A stretch of DNA of 64,000 nucleotides from Palaemon carinicauda. Taxonomy: Eukaryota; Arthropoda; Malacostraca; Decapoda; Palaemonidae. The notes beneath the pieces are model-generated. The model was not told the origin of the DNA. It searched no databases and was given only the letters and a program-made list of their open reading frames with translations. Made by a program: the position numbers and the translations under genes. Position 1 is the first letter of the stretch; each line of letters begins with the position of its first letter. Of the stretch, positions 22,494 through 34,237 are shown piece by piece. The DNA lies in NCBI RefSeq assembly GCF_036898095.1, contig NC_090728.1, positions 87,108,739 through 87,172,738 of the forward strand, read 5' to 3'.

Positions 22494-24023
22494 TTAGAAA
22501 CTAAATAAAGGCATTACTGAATTATCAATATAACGTTTGAACTTGGTCCCTTTCCTTGCCATATTTAAGAGGTTTCTATTGACCAAAGAATTTTTGTACA
22601 TAGCAGGGCATTCTCCTGTAAAGTTGTTACAAATTTGGAGCTCTGCTTTGACCGAGTCCACTTGCAGACGATTTCTCTCATTTGTCCAAGCTGAAGTCAT
22701 CATAGAGAAAATTCGTTCTCTGTGAGAATTGCTGCATGGAATAGAGAAAATATAAGCATTCACCTTCTTCAGGATTGTTAAAGGGACCTCACATTTACTG
22801 AGCAGCTTTAGATAACGTTCCTCACTGTGGCTATCTTTCATCTCAGGAGTAATGATTATTGCCTCCACAATGCCATACTCTTCATAGAATTCATCCATAT
22901 CTATTTCTTGAATGTTACAAGCCTTGACTGCGTCACAGAATTCTTCAAAAGGTATTGCTCTTGTTAGACCCAGTTTTGATACTTTATTATGAAAGTTGTC
23001 TGGAGAAAAGTCATACCTTTCCCTTAAGTACTTTATAGATCTTTCATAGAAAGCAATGAAGATTGTTTTACATTTCGTCGACAAATCTTCTATAAGTTGC
23101 CTAAGCTTGCTGTTTATTGCAAAGCCAATAAAAGATCATTTGCTCCTCTATCAAGTTTGCTTTTCAGTTCAGACACTAACTTGAATACTGAAGCTATGCT
23201 GAGTGCCTTGGCTTCTAGTTTTTCAATTGTGTCTGAGAATAATTTAAGAGTGTGACTAAGGAAGAAGAAATAGATCTCAGAGGATTCACAGGTATTTCCT
23301 TCATATCCAAAGCACTTCCATAGTACTTTAGGGCACTCCTCTTCACCTATGCTCTGGAAATAAGTTTTCAGGACTTCCCAACACTTAAGTATTCTATCAA
23401 TAGCTGGCAAGAGAGAAAGCCATCTAGTCACAACATGCCGCAATAGATTGCAATTGGCCTCCACAAATTCACAGAATTCCGTTCAACTGCTGTTCTCTTA
23501 GCTGAAATGCTAAAATAGCTGTAAACTTTTAGCACAATATTTTCAACATCAATATCCATTTTAGCTGTAGCAAATTTTGTTGTATTGTGCAAAATATGAG
23601 CCAGACAACGTTCTTTTCAGCTGTTTTAATTTTATGATAAACACTGTTGTGTTTTCCATAGTTTACACTCATTATCAGCAGTGTATGCAGACACTTTATT
23701 CAGATCCAAACCTGAAGTCTCTGGTTTAGAAAATAGCTGATTTGCTATGGCCTCGGATGAATCATTGCTATCACTGTAAAAGACAAGTAACACATGGTGC
23801 ACTCCCTTCTCAAAATGAAAGGATCTCAAAAGTATTGGATAAAACTTTGTTGCACCTTTGTTTAAAGCACCAGTTGTTATTGAAAAAGGCAATCCATGTT
23901 CTTTGGTGTACTCCAAATATGTTTCTACAGAATACGGTGCTAGAATATTTTCACACAAAAAGCTTTTGTTTTAGTTTTCCCACATGTTACTCCCTTCTCA
24001 ATCAATGAGTCATTATAAATTTC
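22494..24023 (-). pseudogene. hAT transposase, middle and C-terminal parts
   Basis: The frame at 23,632-23,958 (ENILAPYSVETYLEYT, TGALNKGATKFYPILLR, SAYTADN) is the start of the RNase H-like catalytic core. 23,114-23,464 (HVVTRWLSLLPAIDRIL, FLSHTLKLFSDTIEKLE) is the middle region. 22,494-23,084 holds the C-terminal hAT dimerisation domain (KKVNAYIFSIPCSNSHRERIFS, then SAWTNERNRLQVDSVKAEL). Stops or frameshifts near 23,960, 23,600 and 23,100 separate the pieces, so this copy cannot give one protein without splicing. Resembles the ZNF862-like branch of hAT proteins. Confidence 0.78.
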
Positions 24024-24379
24024 TTTTTGGGCTCAAGCCATGGCGTCCTGATGGAAGGTTCCTTTTTGGTAGCTTCCTTGGGTATATAACTACCAGATAT
24101 TCCCAGAGAATTTAACCACAGGTTATCACAGAATTCTAACTTCTGGAGCGAGTATCCTAAAGGTTTCCCTTTTAAGACATCGTATATCAACAGGGGACGC
24201 ATGTATTAACGCGCCACATAGCTATCTGCACCCCACATAGAGTTAACACTTCGATGTGTAGGGGCGGAGAATAGCTGGGGAGCCGTTCCACAGCTAATCT
24301 CGTCCGTGGCTACTTTTGGTACTCGAGACGTAAACAAACGGGCGCCATTGCTAAATGACGTCACGTCCGTCCTCATCCT
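24024..24379 (+). repeat. DIRS-B left inverted terminal repeat
   Basis: From tttttgggctcaagcc to about ccgtcctcatcct; near-identical inverse of 32,490-32,842. Related but diverged ends occur at 41.9-43.5 kb and 54.3 kb. Confidence 0.92.
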
Positions 24380-26709
24380 TCGCTTAGTAGCTTGCCTTAC
24401 TAGACGGATTTTTCCCTGTGCTTATCTTATCGACTTGCATCTTAGCCATGTCTCTACCCTCGGCCTCGCCTTCTTCTGGAAAGTTGAGTACAAGGTTCCA
24501 GTATTGTTTAAATAAGCTCTGACCGTAAAGTAACTTTTACTTTTCGAGATATTTTATGTTTTTTGGCAGAGCTGTGCTACTACTGGACCCGCCATTTTAT
24601 GGCGTCGCTGTTGTTTTGCATGCCTTATTTAGCTAGCCTCAACAGCTTTTTCCGGCCTCATTAACTAATCGATACTATTAGTTATTTAGTCTTCATAGCT
24701 AGGAACTTTATATATCGTGTTTTGACGCTCTTTTTTGGTCACCGACTGACCCCATACCAGTTCGCTAGTCTAGCCCCTAGGCCAGAGTGCCTATCATCAG
24801 TGTTCATGCATGATATATTACAGTGATCCTAGGTTTAGTTATGAAGATAGTGGCATTATTTTATGATACTGTTTACTGTGATGCAAGTGTTTTCGCCTTC
24901 AGGGACCATATAGGGGATAGGTTTGACAGTGTGCCTCTCTAACCTAACCTACTTGTAGGCCCCCTATATGCTCCCTTCACCCCCTGGTAGGGCATTCCCT
25001 CTGCGTAGCCTTGCTCCCCCTACCACGTAAGGGGATCAAGCTCATACCAGAGTACTTATCGCTTCTCTGTCCTCCCTAAGGGAATGATCCCCCCTTAGGG
25101 TTGCGTCCGAGAATGAGGAACGGCCTGCCCTTCCTCTATTGCTGAGGCTAGGTTACCTGACCTTCCCTGCAATGCGATACGTCTTCCATCCTTCCTGGTT
25201 CAGGGTGTTACATCCCTGCTCTAGGTTAGGCTTGGGGGGAGTTAGTTCTGTGCCTTGCTGAAACGGTACCCATGCACCGTTCTCAGACAGGCTGCCTACC
25301 TTAGGCTAGGGAGCGTCCTCCCTCCCTTGGTGGCCGCTTTGGTACAGAGCCTCTCCTATAGAAGACCCTTCTTCTTCTCCCCTCCCCACCTATCTCTTGT
25401 ATGGCCTAGCCTATACTTAGGTTAGTCTATACCCATCTGTCCCCTGTCCTACAACTCCTCCTTAGGGTGGAGTGATAGGGCTACCTTGAGTCCCTGTGTG
25501 CAGTCCGCTCTGGTACAGATACCCTTCATAGTGTCCTATGGGGTTAGCCACTGGATGTGTTTTGTCCGCAGGGGTTCTCCCCCCCCCTCTTGGGTGTTCC
25601 CTAGCCCTCCCTTGGGCTACACTGGCTCCCGGCTGCCTGCCGACCCTGCCACTGGGTGATAGGGCTAGCCTCTATCATGGGTACACCCATTCAGGTGGGA
25701 TGCCTTGGGGTTCGTGTCCGTACCCCTACATCCCTCCTTCTGTCTCTTTCACTGTCCTGGTGCCGGTCCCTTGCCGCCTCTACTGTCGGTGATACCGACC
25801 TCCCCCCTTGGTGACACATTCCTTGCCCCCCGGGCCGTCAGTCCTCTGTGTGCCGGAGGGCTGCCGCCTCCCGTCGGCGTACAGCCGATAGCCTTCCCTC
25901 ATACCTCATAGCTTCGGTCGTCCGTCCATCGGACCGGCCCCCGGAGTGCCGGCATCCATTGCCGGCAGTCCGGTTCTGCTATAGCCCATCCTTGTCCCTG
26001 TCACCGAGCCGGCGGAGCCGCCGCCTCCCGCCGGCGTGCCGCCGTTGTACCGGCGGCCGCCATCCTGGCATTACTCCTGACTTCTAAATTTGTCTTCCAT
26101 AATGCCAGAAACTCTGCTGGAGCGGCCTCCGGCGTGCCGCCGGTCTGCCGGAGCATTCCGGAAGCGTCAAAGCGACTTGCACCCCTTCTCCTAGCTATCA
26201 ACTCATGCTGATAGCTTACATTGCAAACAAATGGTTTGACTACATAAATAGATAGGTATTGTCTTATCGTTCTATTAGTAGCCATGCTGTCTTCTTGCAT
26301 ATCACAAATTTCCAGCATGCTGTGTGTATCTTAGCACGGCTGGTTGCCGGAAACCGTTACCCTATGGGATCTTCTACATTCCCAATTCAATGGTCTGAGT
26401 GGTCTCAGTCCCAGATTTATATCCTTGGCAATTCCTACTAGAATTCCCCCTGCCTCCCTGGCAATCTATGAAAAATTCTGCCTTGTGCCCTTGGTCACAA
26501 ACAAATTGCCTATGGATAAGGTTACGGTAACCAGCCGGGCGGGTTACACGGAGTATGTGTCTATCTCATTCATTTCCCGCTCCACTCTCAAAACATCACA
26601 ATGTTTATATCACTTAAAATAAAGTTAAAAATTAACCCTTTAATATTTAACTTTAGAATATAAGTCATTAATATGACTCCCCCATACTCACGTTCTCTTT
26701 CTCTTACAG
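24380..26709 (+). other. DIRS-B 5' leader, non-coding
   Basis: About 2.3 kb, C/T-rich with many ccggc/gccgg units (about 25,830-26,160). The block 'tctggaaagttgagta' with 'gctctgaccgtaaagtaac' (24,476-24,530) recurs in the reverse-strand fragments at 41.9 and 43.1 kb, marking them as DIRS leaders. It ends in a strong acceptor-like sequence, ttctctttctcttacag, at 26,709. Open frames here look spurious. Confidence 0.6.
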
Positions 26710-28671
26710 GAGGAGTACGTGAAGTGCGACCACGGCTTCTGTGGAGTGAAGCGCCCGCACTTCTATGGGCACACGGCGTGTAGGACCCACGCCCCTTGCG
26801 CCAACAAGAAAGGCGATCTGAAGTTTTGGGACCCGCAGAACTGTACGGTCTGCAAGGACCGCCTGGTCGAGGCGTTCAATAATCCTCCCTCAGCGGAGGT
26901 TAGGGACGCTTCTCGAGAGAAGCTACGCAAGTGGGTGCGTGGCTTCCAGAAGAACGCCACTGGACCATACCTTGCCTCCGAAGACTTGAGGGCCTTGCTT
27001 TTCCCGTAGGCATCCCCAGACTCTGTGGTCCCCAAGGATCAGATCCCCACCGTCCAGATAACGGTGGAACCCGATGTAATCATGGCCCAGTCCATGCACG
27101 AGTGCCGCCTGGATGCCGACAACGTGGAACGTATGTCGGAAGTGTCGGAGAACACGGAGAGGAACCTCATGGCCGAAGAACTGGACTATGAGGAAGACCA
27201 AGTGGAATACACCGAGTCAGAGCAGGAGGTCGCTCCGCCTTCCTCCCCCACACCGACTCCTACACTGACGGATGTATCACTCCCGTCTACCTCCGCTACC
27301 CCGGACCCCATCCCATCCAGCGCCCAGGAGATGTTCCGAATGCTCGAAGCTCTCATGGACAAGAAACTCCGTGAGACACACGAATACATCAGGACCATGG
27401 GAAGTTCGAAGCAGCCGAAAAGGATTTCGGTTAAGGACATCCCGGCATGCTCGGACACCAACCCCTGGAGGTATGCCGAGCACATGCCAATTACAACGGG
27501 CAGGATCTTCATCAGTGAGAAGGTCGGCTCGGTTGCCCTGGAAGAAGTGGAATTCTTCCCGAATTTTGAGGCTTATCCGGACTGTTACGTCCGATTTCGA
27601 TCCGAACCTGCCTCTAAAGAGGAGACTGAACCGAAGGAGGTGATCGTGTTCGATCTCCCGAAGGCCCAGGCTATGCTGGCCAATACTGTCAAAAGTAGGG
27701 GTTTTACCTGCTCAAAACTTCCGGCGTTGAGCAAGAAGCACCCTACCTACGTCGCACCAGACGATGCGATCCTCCCCTTCACGGAAAAGGCCTTCGCTGC
27801 GGTACACAAGGCAGTGGAAGAAGGAAAACCTTGCCCTGCACTGGAGGAGTGCAGACCCTTCTCCCTGATTACTCCCCCCGATGTTCGACACTGGAAAGAT
27901 GTCCAGCATACCTTCGTGGTAGGGAAACTAGAACCTGACGTTGCTGGACGTCAGTTTAACGAAGACCTCCCGAAACTTAATGACCATCTCCTTCGTCGGG
28001 AACATGACACGAAGGAAAGGCTCGCCGCATCCATGTCCCTCCAGGTACAGCTCGACGTCATGGCCGGTGACACTAGAGTCCCCGACTACTACATGGTGCT
28101 CGCCAAAACGCATTTGGTGACTGTAGTTAAAGACCTGTACAGCTTCATGAAGGCTCGTAGAGCCTGTCGTGAATTCGTGTTCTCCAGTGCCACAGTGAGA
28201 CACGAACCCCGGAGGCTGATTTCCTCCAACATCTGGGGTAAGCACCTCTTTCCCTCTTCCCTTGTGAAAGAGATCATCGACAAGGCCGCCACGGAGAACA
28301 GGGACCTTCTCCACAAGTGGGGCATGTCGAAGAAGAGGAAATCCTCTCAGGACGACGGCCCTCAGCCTAAGAGGAAATCCTCCAAGCCGAAACCCCAGCA
28401 ACGTCAACAGAGACGGCAGTTTCCGGGATCCGCTACTCCCCAAGTGGCCGCTCAGCCACAGCAGACCTTTCAGGTGGTCACCCAACCGGTCTTGTCACAG
28501 TCGCCGGTTTTCACCCCTGCTTTCGAGCAACAGACGACTACCTTTCGTCCCAAAGGTAGAGGCTCAAACAGAGGTGCAGGCAGAGACGCATCTCGCCGTC
28601 CCTCCAGAGGCAGAGGAGGAAGGGGAGCTAGCGGCCGAGGCAGTAAACCCTCGGGACACCAGAAGCAATGA
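26710..28671 (+). pseudogene. DIRS-B gag-like protein, one in-frame stop
   Basis: Opens directly after an acceptor-like AG (26,708-26,709) with EEYVKCDHGFCGVK and a Cys/His cluster (FYGHTACRTHAPC, NCTVCKD), then LRKWVRGFQKN. A TAG at 27,007-27,009 interrupts a frame that continues on both sides. Beyond it lie an acidic region, a conserved central domain (NPWRYAEHMPI, FFPNFEAYP, LFPSSLVKEII) and an Arg/Gly/Lys-rich tail (GRGGRGASGRG). It has no ATG before the Cys/His cluster, so a leader exon is likely needed. Homologous to DIRS-A gag but lacking its intron. The end overlaps the RT frame by about 100 bp. Confidence 0.82.
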
Positions 28672-30512
28672 ATTGCTTCCGGTGGGAGGAAGACTCCGCC
28701 AATTCCAGGATCGTTGGACCTTCGATCCCTGGGCACACAGCATCGTCAAGAAGGGTCTAGGCTGGAGTTGGACTCAACCACCCCCAACCTTCCAGCAATT
28801 CTTCCAACAATCAACCCCCCTTCTGGAAGAATATGTCCTAGATCTCTTGAACAAGAAGGTGATAAGGAGGTTAAAGTCAACCAGGTTCCAAGGGAGACTG
28901 TTTTGCGTCCCCAAGAAGGACTCCGACAAGCTCAGAGTCATTCTAGACTTATCCCCCCTCAACAAGTTCATAGCGAACAACAAGTTCAAGATGCTGACTC
29001 TTCAACAGATAAGGACCCTTCTGCCTCAAGGTTCCTACACGGTCTCCATAGACCTGGCGGATGCCTACTGGCACGATCCAATGAACCACCACGCTTCCTC
29101 CTACCTAGGATTTTGACTCCAAAGGAAAAGCTACGCCTTCAGGGCCATGCCCTTCGGCCTCAACGTGGCCCCTTGAATCTTCACAAAGCTGGCAGACGCC
29201 ATCGTTCAACAGCTTCGCCTCCGAGGTGTCCAGGTGATGGCTTACCTCGACGACTGGCTGGTCTGGGCTCCATCGCCCGAGGATTGTTTAAGATCCTGCA
29301 ACAAAGTTACCCAGTTCCTAGAACACCTGGGATTCCAGATAAACGCGAAGAAATCTCGCCTCTCTCCAGCTCAGAAGTTCCAATGGTTAGGAATCCAGTG
29401 GAACCTTCAGTCACACCGCCTTTCCATCCCCCAGAAGAAAAGGAAGGAAATAGCAGGGTCTGTCAAGCGACTGCTGAAATCCAAACGGATCTCAAGACGT
29501 CAGCAGGAACGAGTTCTAGGCTCTCTACAGTTCGCCTCAGTGACAAACCCAGTGTTACGTGCACAGCTAAAGGATGCCGCGGGAGTCTGGAGACTTTCCG
29601 CATCCATCGCTCGAAGAGACCCCAAGAGACGGCTCCCAAACAGACTTCGGTTACTCCTAAAGCCGTGGTCGGAAGCAAAGGCCCTGAAAAGGTCCATCCC
29701 TCTTCAACACCCACCTTCCATCACTCAACATCCACACGGACGCTTCGCTGGAGGGTTGGGGAGGTCACTCCCAGCAAAGAAAGGTTCAAGGAACATGGTC
29801 TCCCCTATTCAAGACGTTTCACATCAACATCTTGGAGGCCATGGCGGTCCTTCTAACTCTGAAGAAACTCTCCCCGCCTCCCTCGATCCATATTCGTCTA
29901 ACCCTAGACAACTCGGTGGTAGTTCGATGTCTCAATCGCCAAGGCTCAAGATCGCCCCAGATAAATCAGGTGCTTCTGACAATCTTCCGTCTGGCAGAGA
30001 AGAAGAAATGGCACCTGTCTGCAGTTCACCTACAAGGATTCCGCAACGTGACGGCGGACGCTCTATCTCGGACAAGCCCGATAGAGTCGGAATGGTCTCT
30101 AGACGCAAGATCCTTCTCCTTCATCTCTCACCAAGTCCCAGAACTTCAGATCGATCTCTTCGCAACGAGCGACAACAATCAACTTCCTCGATATGTGGCC
30201 CCGTACGAGGACCCCAAGGCAGAAGCAGTGGACGCCATGTCACTGGATTGGAACAGATGGTCCAAAATCTACCTGTTCCCTCCCACCAACCTTCTACTGA
30301 AAGTCCTCTCCAAACTGAGAACCTTCAAAGGAACAGCGGCCCTAGTGGCTCTCAAGTGGCCCCGGAGCAACTGGTACCCCCTAGTCCTGGAGCTACAACC
30401 CACGCTGATCCCTCTTCCGGGCCCAGTTCTCTCCCAGCAAGTACAGAAGTTGACTGTCTTCGCTTCATCATTGAAAGTCAGGGACCTTCATCTCATGATT
30501 TTCTCTCCCTAG
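28574..30512 (+). pseudogene. DIRS-B reverse transcriptase / RNase H / methyltransferase-like
   Basis: RT motifs: FQGRLFCVPKKDSDKLRVILDL, VSIDLADAYWHDP, AMPFGLNVAP, and the catalytic VMAYLDDWLVW at about 29,237-29,270. RNase H: DASLEGWGG in one frame at about 29,740, then ILEAMAVLLTLKK, LTLDNSVVVRCL and VTADALSR in another. The methyltransferase-like tail (IDLFATSDNNQL, DAMSLDWNRW, YLFPPTNLL, LVALKWPRSNW) ends with a TAG at 30,510-30,512. Disabling changes: TGA at 29,114-29,116 and at about 29,176 (both fit CGA to TGA, an Arg codon lost by CpG decay) and a frameshift near 29,728. The first ATG chosen is inside the gag overlap, so the true start is uncertain. Confidence 0.85.
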
Positions 30513-31483
30513 CCGTGAAGAAAAGGTTTGGGATATCGAAGAAGAGTCTAGACTTCCTCGAGGAATACAAGACCGAATCCACACGACGGCAATACGAATC
30601 ATCCTGGAGAAAATGGGTCTCATTCGTCAAGGCAAAAAATCCTACTGAAATCACCATCGATTTTTGCATGTCCTTCTTCATCCACCTTCATGGACAAGGC
30701 TTGGCAGCCAACACGATTTCTACTTGCAAATCGGCCTTGACTAGACCACTAATGTACGCCTTCCAGATTGATCTGTCCAGCGACATCTTCAATAAACTGC
30801 CGAAGGCATGCGCTCGTCTACGCCCAGCACCCCCACCAAAACCGATCTCCTGGTCCCTGGACAAGGTGCTCCATTTTGCCTCCAACTTGGACAATGATTC
30901 GTGCCCTCTCAAGGATCTGACTCAAAAGGTTATTTTTCTTTTTGCTCTTGCCTCAGGAGCCCGAGTCAGCGAAATAGTGGCATTATCAAGGGACGAGGGT
31001 CACATTCTGTTTACAGATTCAGGAGACCTTACCCTCTTCCTGGATCCGACGTTTCTCGCCAAAAACGAACTACCCACCCAAAGATGGGGCCCTTGGAGAA
31101 TCTGCCCCCTGAAAGAAGATGCCTCTCTATGTCCAGTAGAGAGCCTCGAGGTCTATCTTCGTAGAACTTCTGACTTTGGTGGAGGCCAACTCTTCAAAGG
31201 AGAAACATCGGACAGCGACCTGTCACTGAAACAACTAAGAGCGAAAATCACCTACTTCATTCGCAGAGCGGATCCTGACAGTACACCCGCAGGTCACGAT
31301 CCTAGAAAAGTTGCATCGTCTCTGAATTTCTTTCAGAGTATGGATTTCGAAAGACTTAAGAGTTTCACAGGCTGGAAATCCTCGCGTGTTTTCTTCAAAC
31401 ATTATAGGAAACAAGTGCATGAAGTCAAACATTTTGTGGTAGCCGCAGGTAGTGTTATGAAACCTGCACCGAACTCTGCATAG
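30461..31483 (+). CDS. DIRS-B tyrosine recombinase
   Basis: Integrase of DIRS-B, about 340 residues in this span. Core-binding part: STRRQYESSWRKWVSFV and ANTISTCKSALTR. Catalytic part: Arg in SGARVSEIVAL, H-x-x-R in GHDPRKVA, Trp in FTGWKS, nucleophile Tyr in FFKHYRKQ. All expected residues are present and the frame is open to the TAG. No ATG lies between the end of the RNase H frame and the core-binding domain, and the frame runs open far upstream. The left boundary given is therefore arbitrary, and expression may depend on frameshifting, a non-ATG start or a spliced RNA. Confidence 0.82.
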   Translation, partial: RFIIESQGPSSHDFLSLAVKKRFGISKKSLDFLEEYKTESTRRQYESSWRKWVSFVKAKNPTEITIDFCMSFFIHLHGQGLAANTISTCKSALTRPLMYAFQIDLSSDIFNKLPKACARLRPAPPPKPISWSLDKVLHFASNLDNDSCPLKDLTQKVIFLFALASGARVSEIVALSRDEGHILFTDSGDLTLFLDPTFLAKNELPTQRWGPWRICPLKEDASLCPVESLEVYLRRTSDFGGGQLFKGETSDSDLSLKQLRAKITYFIRRADPDSTPAGHDPRKVASSLNFFQSMDFERLKSFTGWKSSRVFFKHYRKQVHEVKHFVVAAGSVMKPAPNSA

Positions 31484-32313
31484 AACAGTGAGTTACTTGG
31501 GACTCTAACTCCTCGGGTGCCTATGTTGACCCTCGCGTGATACGTAGTGATTTCAAAGACACTTAGTGTTTTTTCATAAACTGTTCTTCTCCCAGGTGAA
31601 ATGTCATAGTCGTCACATGAGTGCCGCATGCCTAGAGCATGATGTGTTTTCTTTTTAAAGACTGACGTTCCTCTGGAACGAGTGCCTACTAATAATTTGA
31701 AATTCTCTTTCAGATTCAAGAGCAAGTCTTTCATTACTATGTACATTATAATTTGTTGTAAATTACCTTTACATATCTATTGCATTTAATTACCATATTC
31801 TGCAATTGTGAAATAAAATTTCTATTTTATTACTTGTGCGTCTCAATCCGCTCCTACTTATACTATGAAATACATGACTGTCATAGTTTTATTATCCCCT
31901 TCCTCTTATATACGATGAAGATTCTAAGGATTGAATCCTTATTATATACTCACCTCTGCAATGTAATATTCCTACCCGAATACTTAATTACATCATGCCT
32001 TCGAGACCAGACGATTCTCTCTCTGCACATACAGTGCCTAACCACCACTTGTCTGCTATTGAGAATGTTCCTATATGAATACCAACCATTCAGTCTTGTC
32101 TCCGAGTTCTTCATGTTCTCCCAGCAAGGTGGGTAGCCCTTCGATGACCACTTTGACCTTCAGCATGGTCCGTTGGAACTTCACTGCCAGGGGGGCAGGA
32201 AGTTTTCTTCCCTACGGTTCCTCTATTGAGATTACTATGCTATCCTGTTCAAAGCCCTCGGCACTTACACTACAAGGGGAAAATCTACCACGATACATTG
32301 ATTCTCTGGTATT
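31484..32313 (+). other. DIRS-B 3' non-coding region
   Basis: Sequence between the recombinase stop and the ICR. The frames in it (for example 31,780-32,136) show no domain. Confidence 0.6.
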
Positions 32314-32409
32314 CTTCCATCAGGACGCCATGGCTTGAGCCCAAAAAACGGATTTTGAGCGAAGCGAAAAATCTATTTTTGGGTGAGATAGCCATGGCGT
32401 CCTGATGGA
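32314..32409 (+). repeat. DIRS-B internal complementary region (ICR)
   Basis: The left arm (cttccatcaggacgc to gagcccaaaaa) is the inverse of the first 34 bases of the element. The right arm (acggattttgagcgaagcg to gcgtcctgatgga) is the inverse of the last 65 bases. Same design as the ICR of DIRS-A. Confidence 0.92.
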
Positions 32410-32489
32410 CCCTCCCTGCTACTTCGTCCAGTTTTTTCAGGTCCCACCCTGTCCTGCTGTATCATGGTGATCGGCAAGCAACTGGCTTC

Positions 32490-32878
32490 AGGATGAGGAC
32501 GGACGTGACGTCATCTAGCAATGGCGCCCGTTTGTTTACGTCTCGAGTACCAAAAGTAGCCACAGACGAGATTAGCTGTGGAACGGCTCCCCAGCTATTC
32601 TCCGCCCCCACACATCGAAGTGTTAACTCTATGTTGGGTGCAGATAGCTATGTGGCGCGTTAATACATGCGTCCCCTGTTGATATACGATGTCTTAAAAG
32701 GGAAACCTTTAGGATACTCGCTCCAGAAGTTAGAATTCTGTGATATCCTGTGGTTAAATTCTCTGGGAATATCTAGTAGTTATATACCCAAGGAAGCTAC
32801 CAAAAAGGAACCTTCCATCAGGACGCCATGGCTATCTCACCCAAAAATAGATTTTTCGCTTCGCTCAAAATCCGTTTT
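32490..32878 (+). repeat. DIRS-B right inverted terminal repeat
   Basis: Inverse of the left ITR plus a right-end-only extension (aaaaatagatttttcg to aaaatccgtttt) that only the ICR complements. Confidence 0.92.
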
Positions 32879-33288
32879 GTCAACTTTTACTCCACAATCA
32901 ACACTTCTGTAAGATTGATGATGCATCACAGCACGATACACAATTCTGCAGCCGTTATTTTATCATCTTGAGATGATCGAGATGGACAGAAATATGATAA
33001 TACTGATGATGTGCCAGTACTATGAGTGTTAGTTTATGTTTATCTGAGGCTGCATGCCGTTCAACTGCAATTTTTTTCCGTGCCACCGATATCCATATCA
33101 CAAAGGGATACTGTGCAAACTGCATAATAATCACCTTTTCTGCTTTTAGAAATAAATCCAGATTTTGTGGTCCATTCATGGTTAAATGTAGTCTTTACTT
33201 TTAGCATTTCTTTAGGGTATTCAATAAAGTGACAAATAGTCAACCAAATCTCACTTTCACATTCAGCAGAATGACATCTCTGATGCAA
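32879..33288 (-). pseudogene. hAT transposase, N-terminal zinc-finger part
   Basis: The minus strand reads FNHEWTTKSGFISKS and YYAVCTVSLCDMDIGGTEK in one frame, then after a frameshift KIAVERHAASDKHK, together a BED-like zinc finger (Cys pair, then H-x5-H). The Cys spacing (C-x4-C) is abnormal. It continues towards the DIRS-B right end with CHHQSYRSVDC, the region that in hAT proteins follows the finger. Belongs with the pieces at 22,494-24,023. Confidence 0.7.
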
Positions 33289-33994
33289 CGTGTGCCGTGG
33301 GATGATATTGGTAAGCGTTACTGATATCTTGATATGTCTATTTTGACCATCAGTTCTTACTGTTTTAGTATGTATATATACAGTAGGGTCCCGAATTATG
33401 CGTGTTCGAATTATACGATTCCCCTTTTATGCGACCTCTATTTTTCAAAAATAAATTTTCTGTATCTGCGAAACTGTTCAAAGTCTGCGAGTCAAGCACT
33501 ATAAAATGTATCAAATCTATTGTCTTTCTAAGCATATTGGTAGTAGCCCTAAATACGGTGATTTATAATAAATTTTACAAAACAATATTAACATTACATC
33601 TTATTAACATAATTTCATAATGAATAGCCTTTTTAAGGATAAAATTCCACATCAACAATGAAATCAACTGTTAACTGTGCGAGTCCAGCTGACAAAATGT
33701 AAACAGAATTGTGGTTACGTTCTCGGCAATCATTATCTTTCTCCAACCTTACGATAATTGTAATGGTAGTGTTAATGATGGTATATTAAAGCATTATTTT
33801 TGTTTAGTACAGTATATATAAAAGCCTTATTTTTCCCTCCGGGCGTTCAAGGTTTTCACGAGTAGACTGGGTTCGTTTATCGGCAGTGAATAGCCTAAAC
33901 TACGGTAACGAGTCGGCAATATTTTGTCATATTTTAAACAGTACACATTTGATTTGCAAAGATTAGTTTGCTAGAGTAAACGGTAAAATAAAAA

Positions 33995-34011
33995 TCTCTC
34001 TCTCTCTCTCT

Positions 34012-34053
<42 letters not shown>

Positions 34054-34091
34054 GATGGCAGAAATCCTCTCTCTCTCTCTCTCTCTCTCTT

Positions 34092-34155
<64 letters not shown>

Positions 34156-34190
34156 ATTTCTGCCATCAAATCTCTCTCTCTCTCTCTCTT

Positions 34191-34221
<31 letters not shown>

Positions 34222-34237
34222 AATTTCTGCCATCAAA

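Larger units (their letters stand above)
24024..32878 (+). mobile_element. DIRS-B: full-length DIRS-like retrotransposon
   Basis: An 8.9-kb element with inverted ends (24,024-24,379 and 32,490-32,878), gag, RT/RNase H/methyltransferase-like and tyrosine recombinase genes, and an internal complementary region (32,314-32,409). Same plan as DIRS-A but a distinct family: the ITR sequences differ, and proteins share motifs rather than near identity. It lies inside a hAT gene. gag has one stop and RT/RH two stops and a frameshift; the recombinase is open. Confidence 0.93.
22494..33290 (-). mobile_element. hAT element / hAT transposase gene split by DIRS-B
   Basis: Minus-strand hAT transposase sequence lies on both sides of DIRS-B: zinc-finger N-terminus at 32,879-33,288, middle and C-terminus at 22,494-24,023. 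The right flank ends with a frame reading CHHQSYRSVDC just before the DIRS end; the left flank resumes with VTCGKTKTKAF and then ILAPYS. Both pieces are in the same orientation and in the expected protein order. I could not identify hAT TIRs or an 8-bp duplication, so a domesticated hAT-derived host gene is not excluded. Confidence 0.75.

Noticed and set aside
31780..32136. 118-residue frame downstream of the DIRS-B recombinase
   Set aside because: Falls in the non-coding 3' region, has no domain and no counterpart in DIRS-A.
33963..34169. Arg-Glu repeat frame, possible low-complexity protein
   Set aside because: Translation of a (CT/GA) microsatellite.
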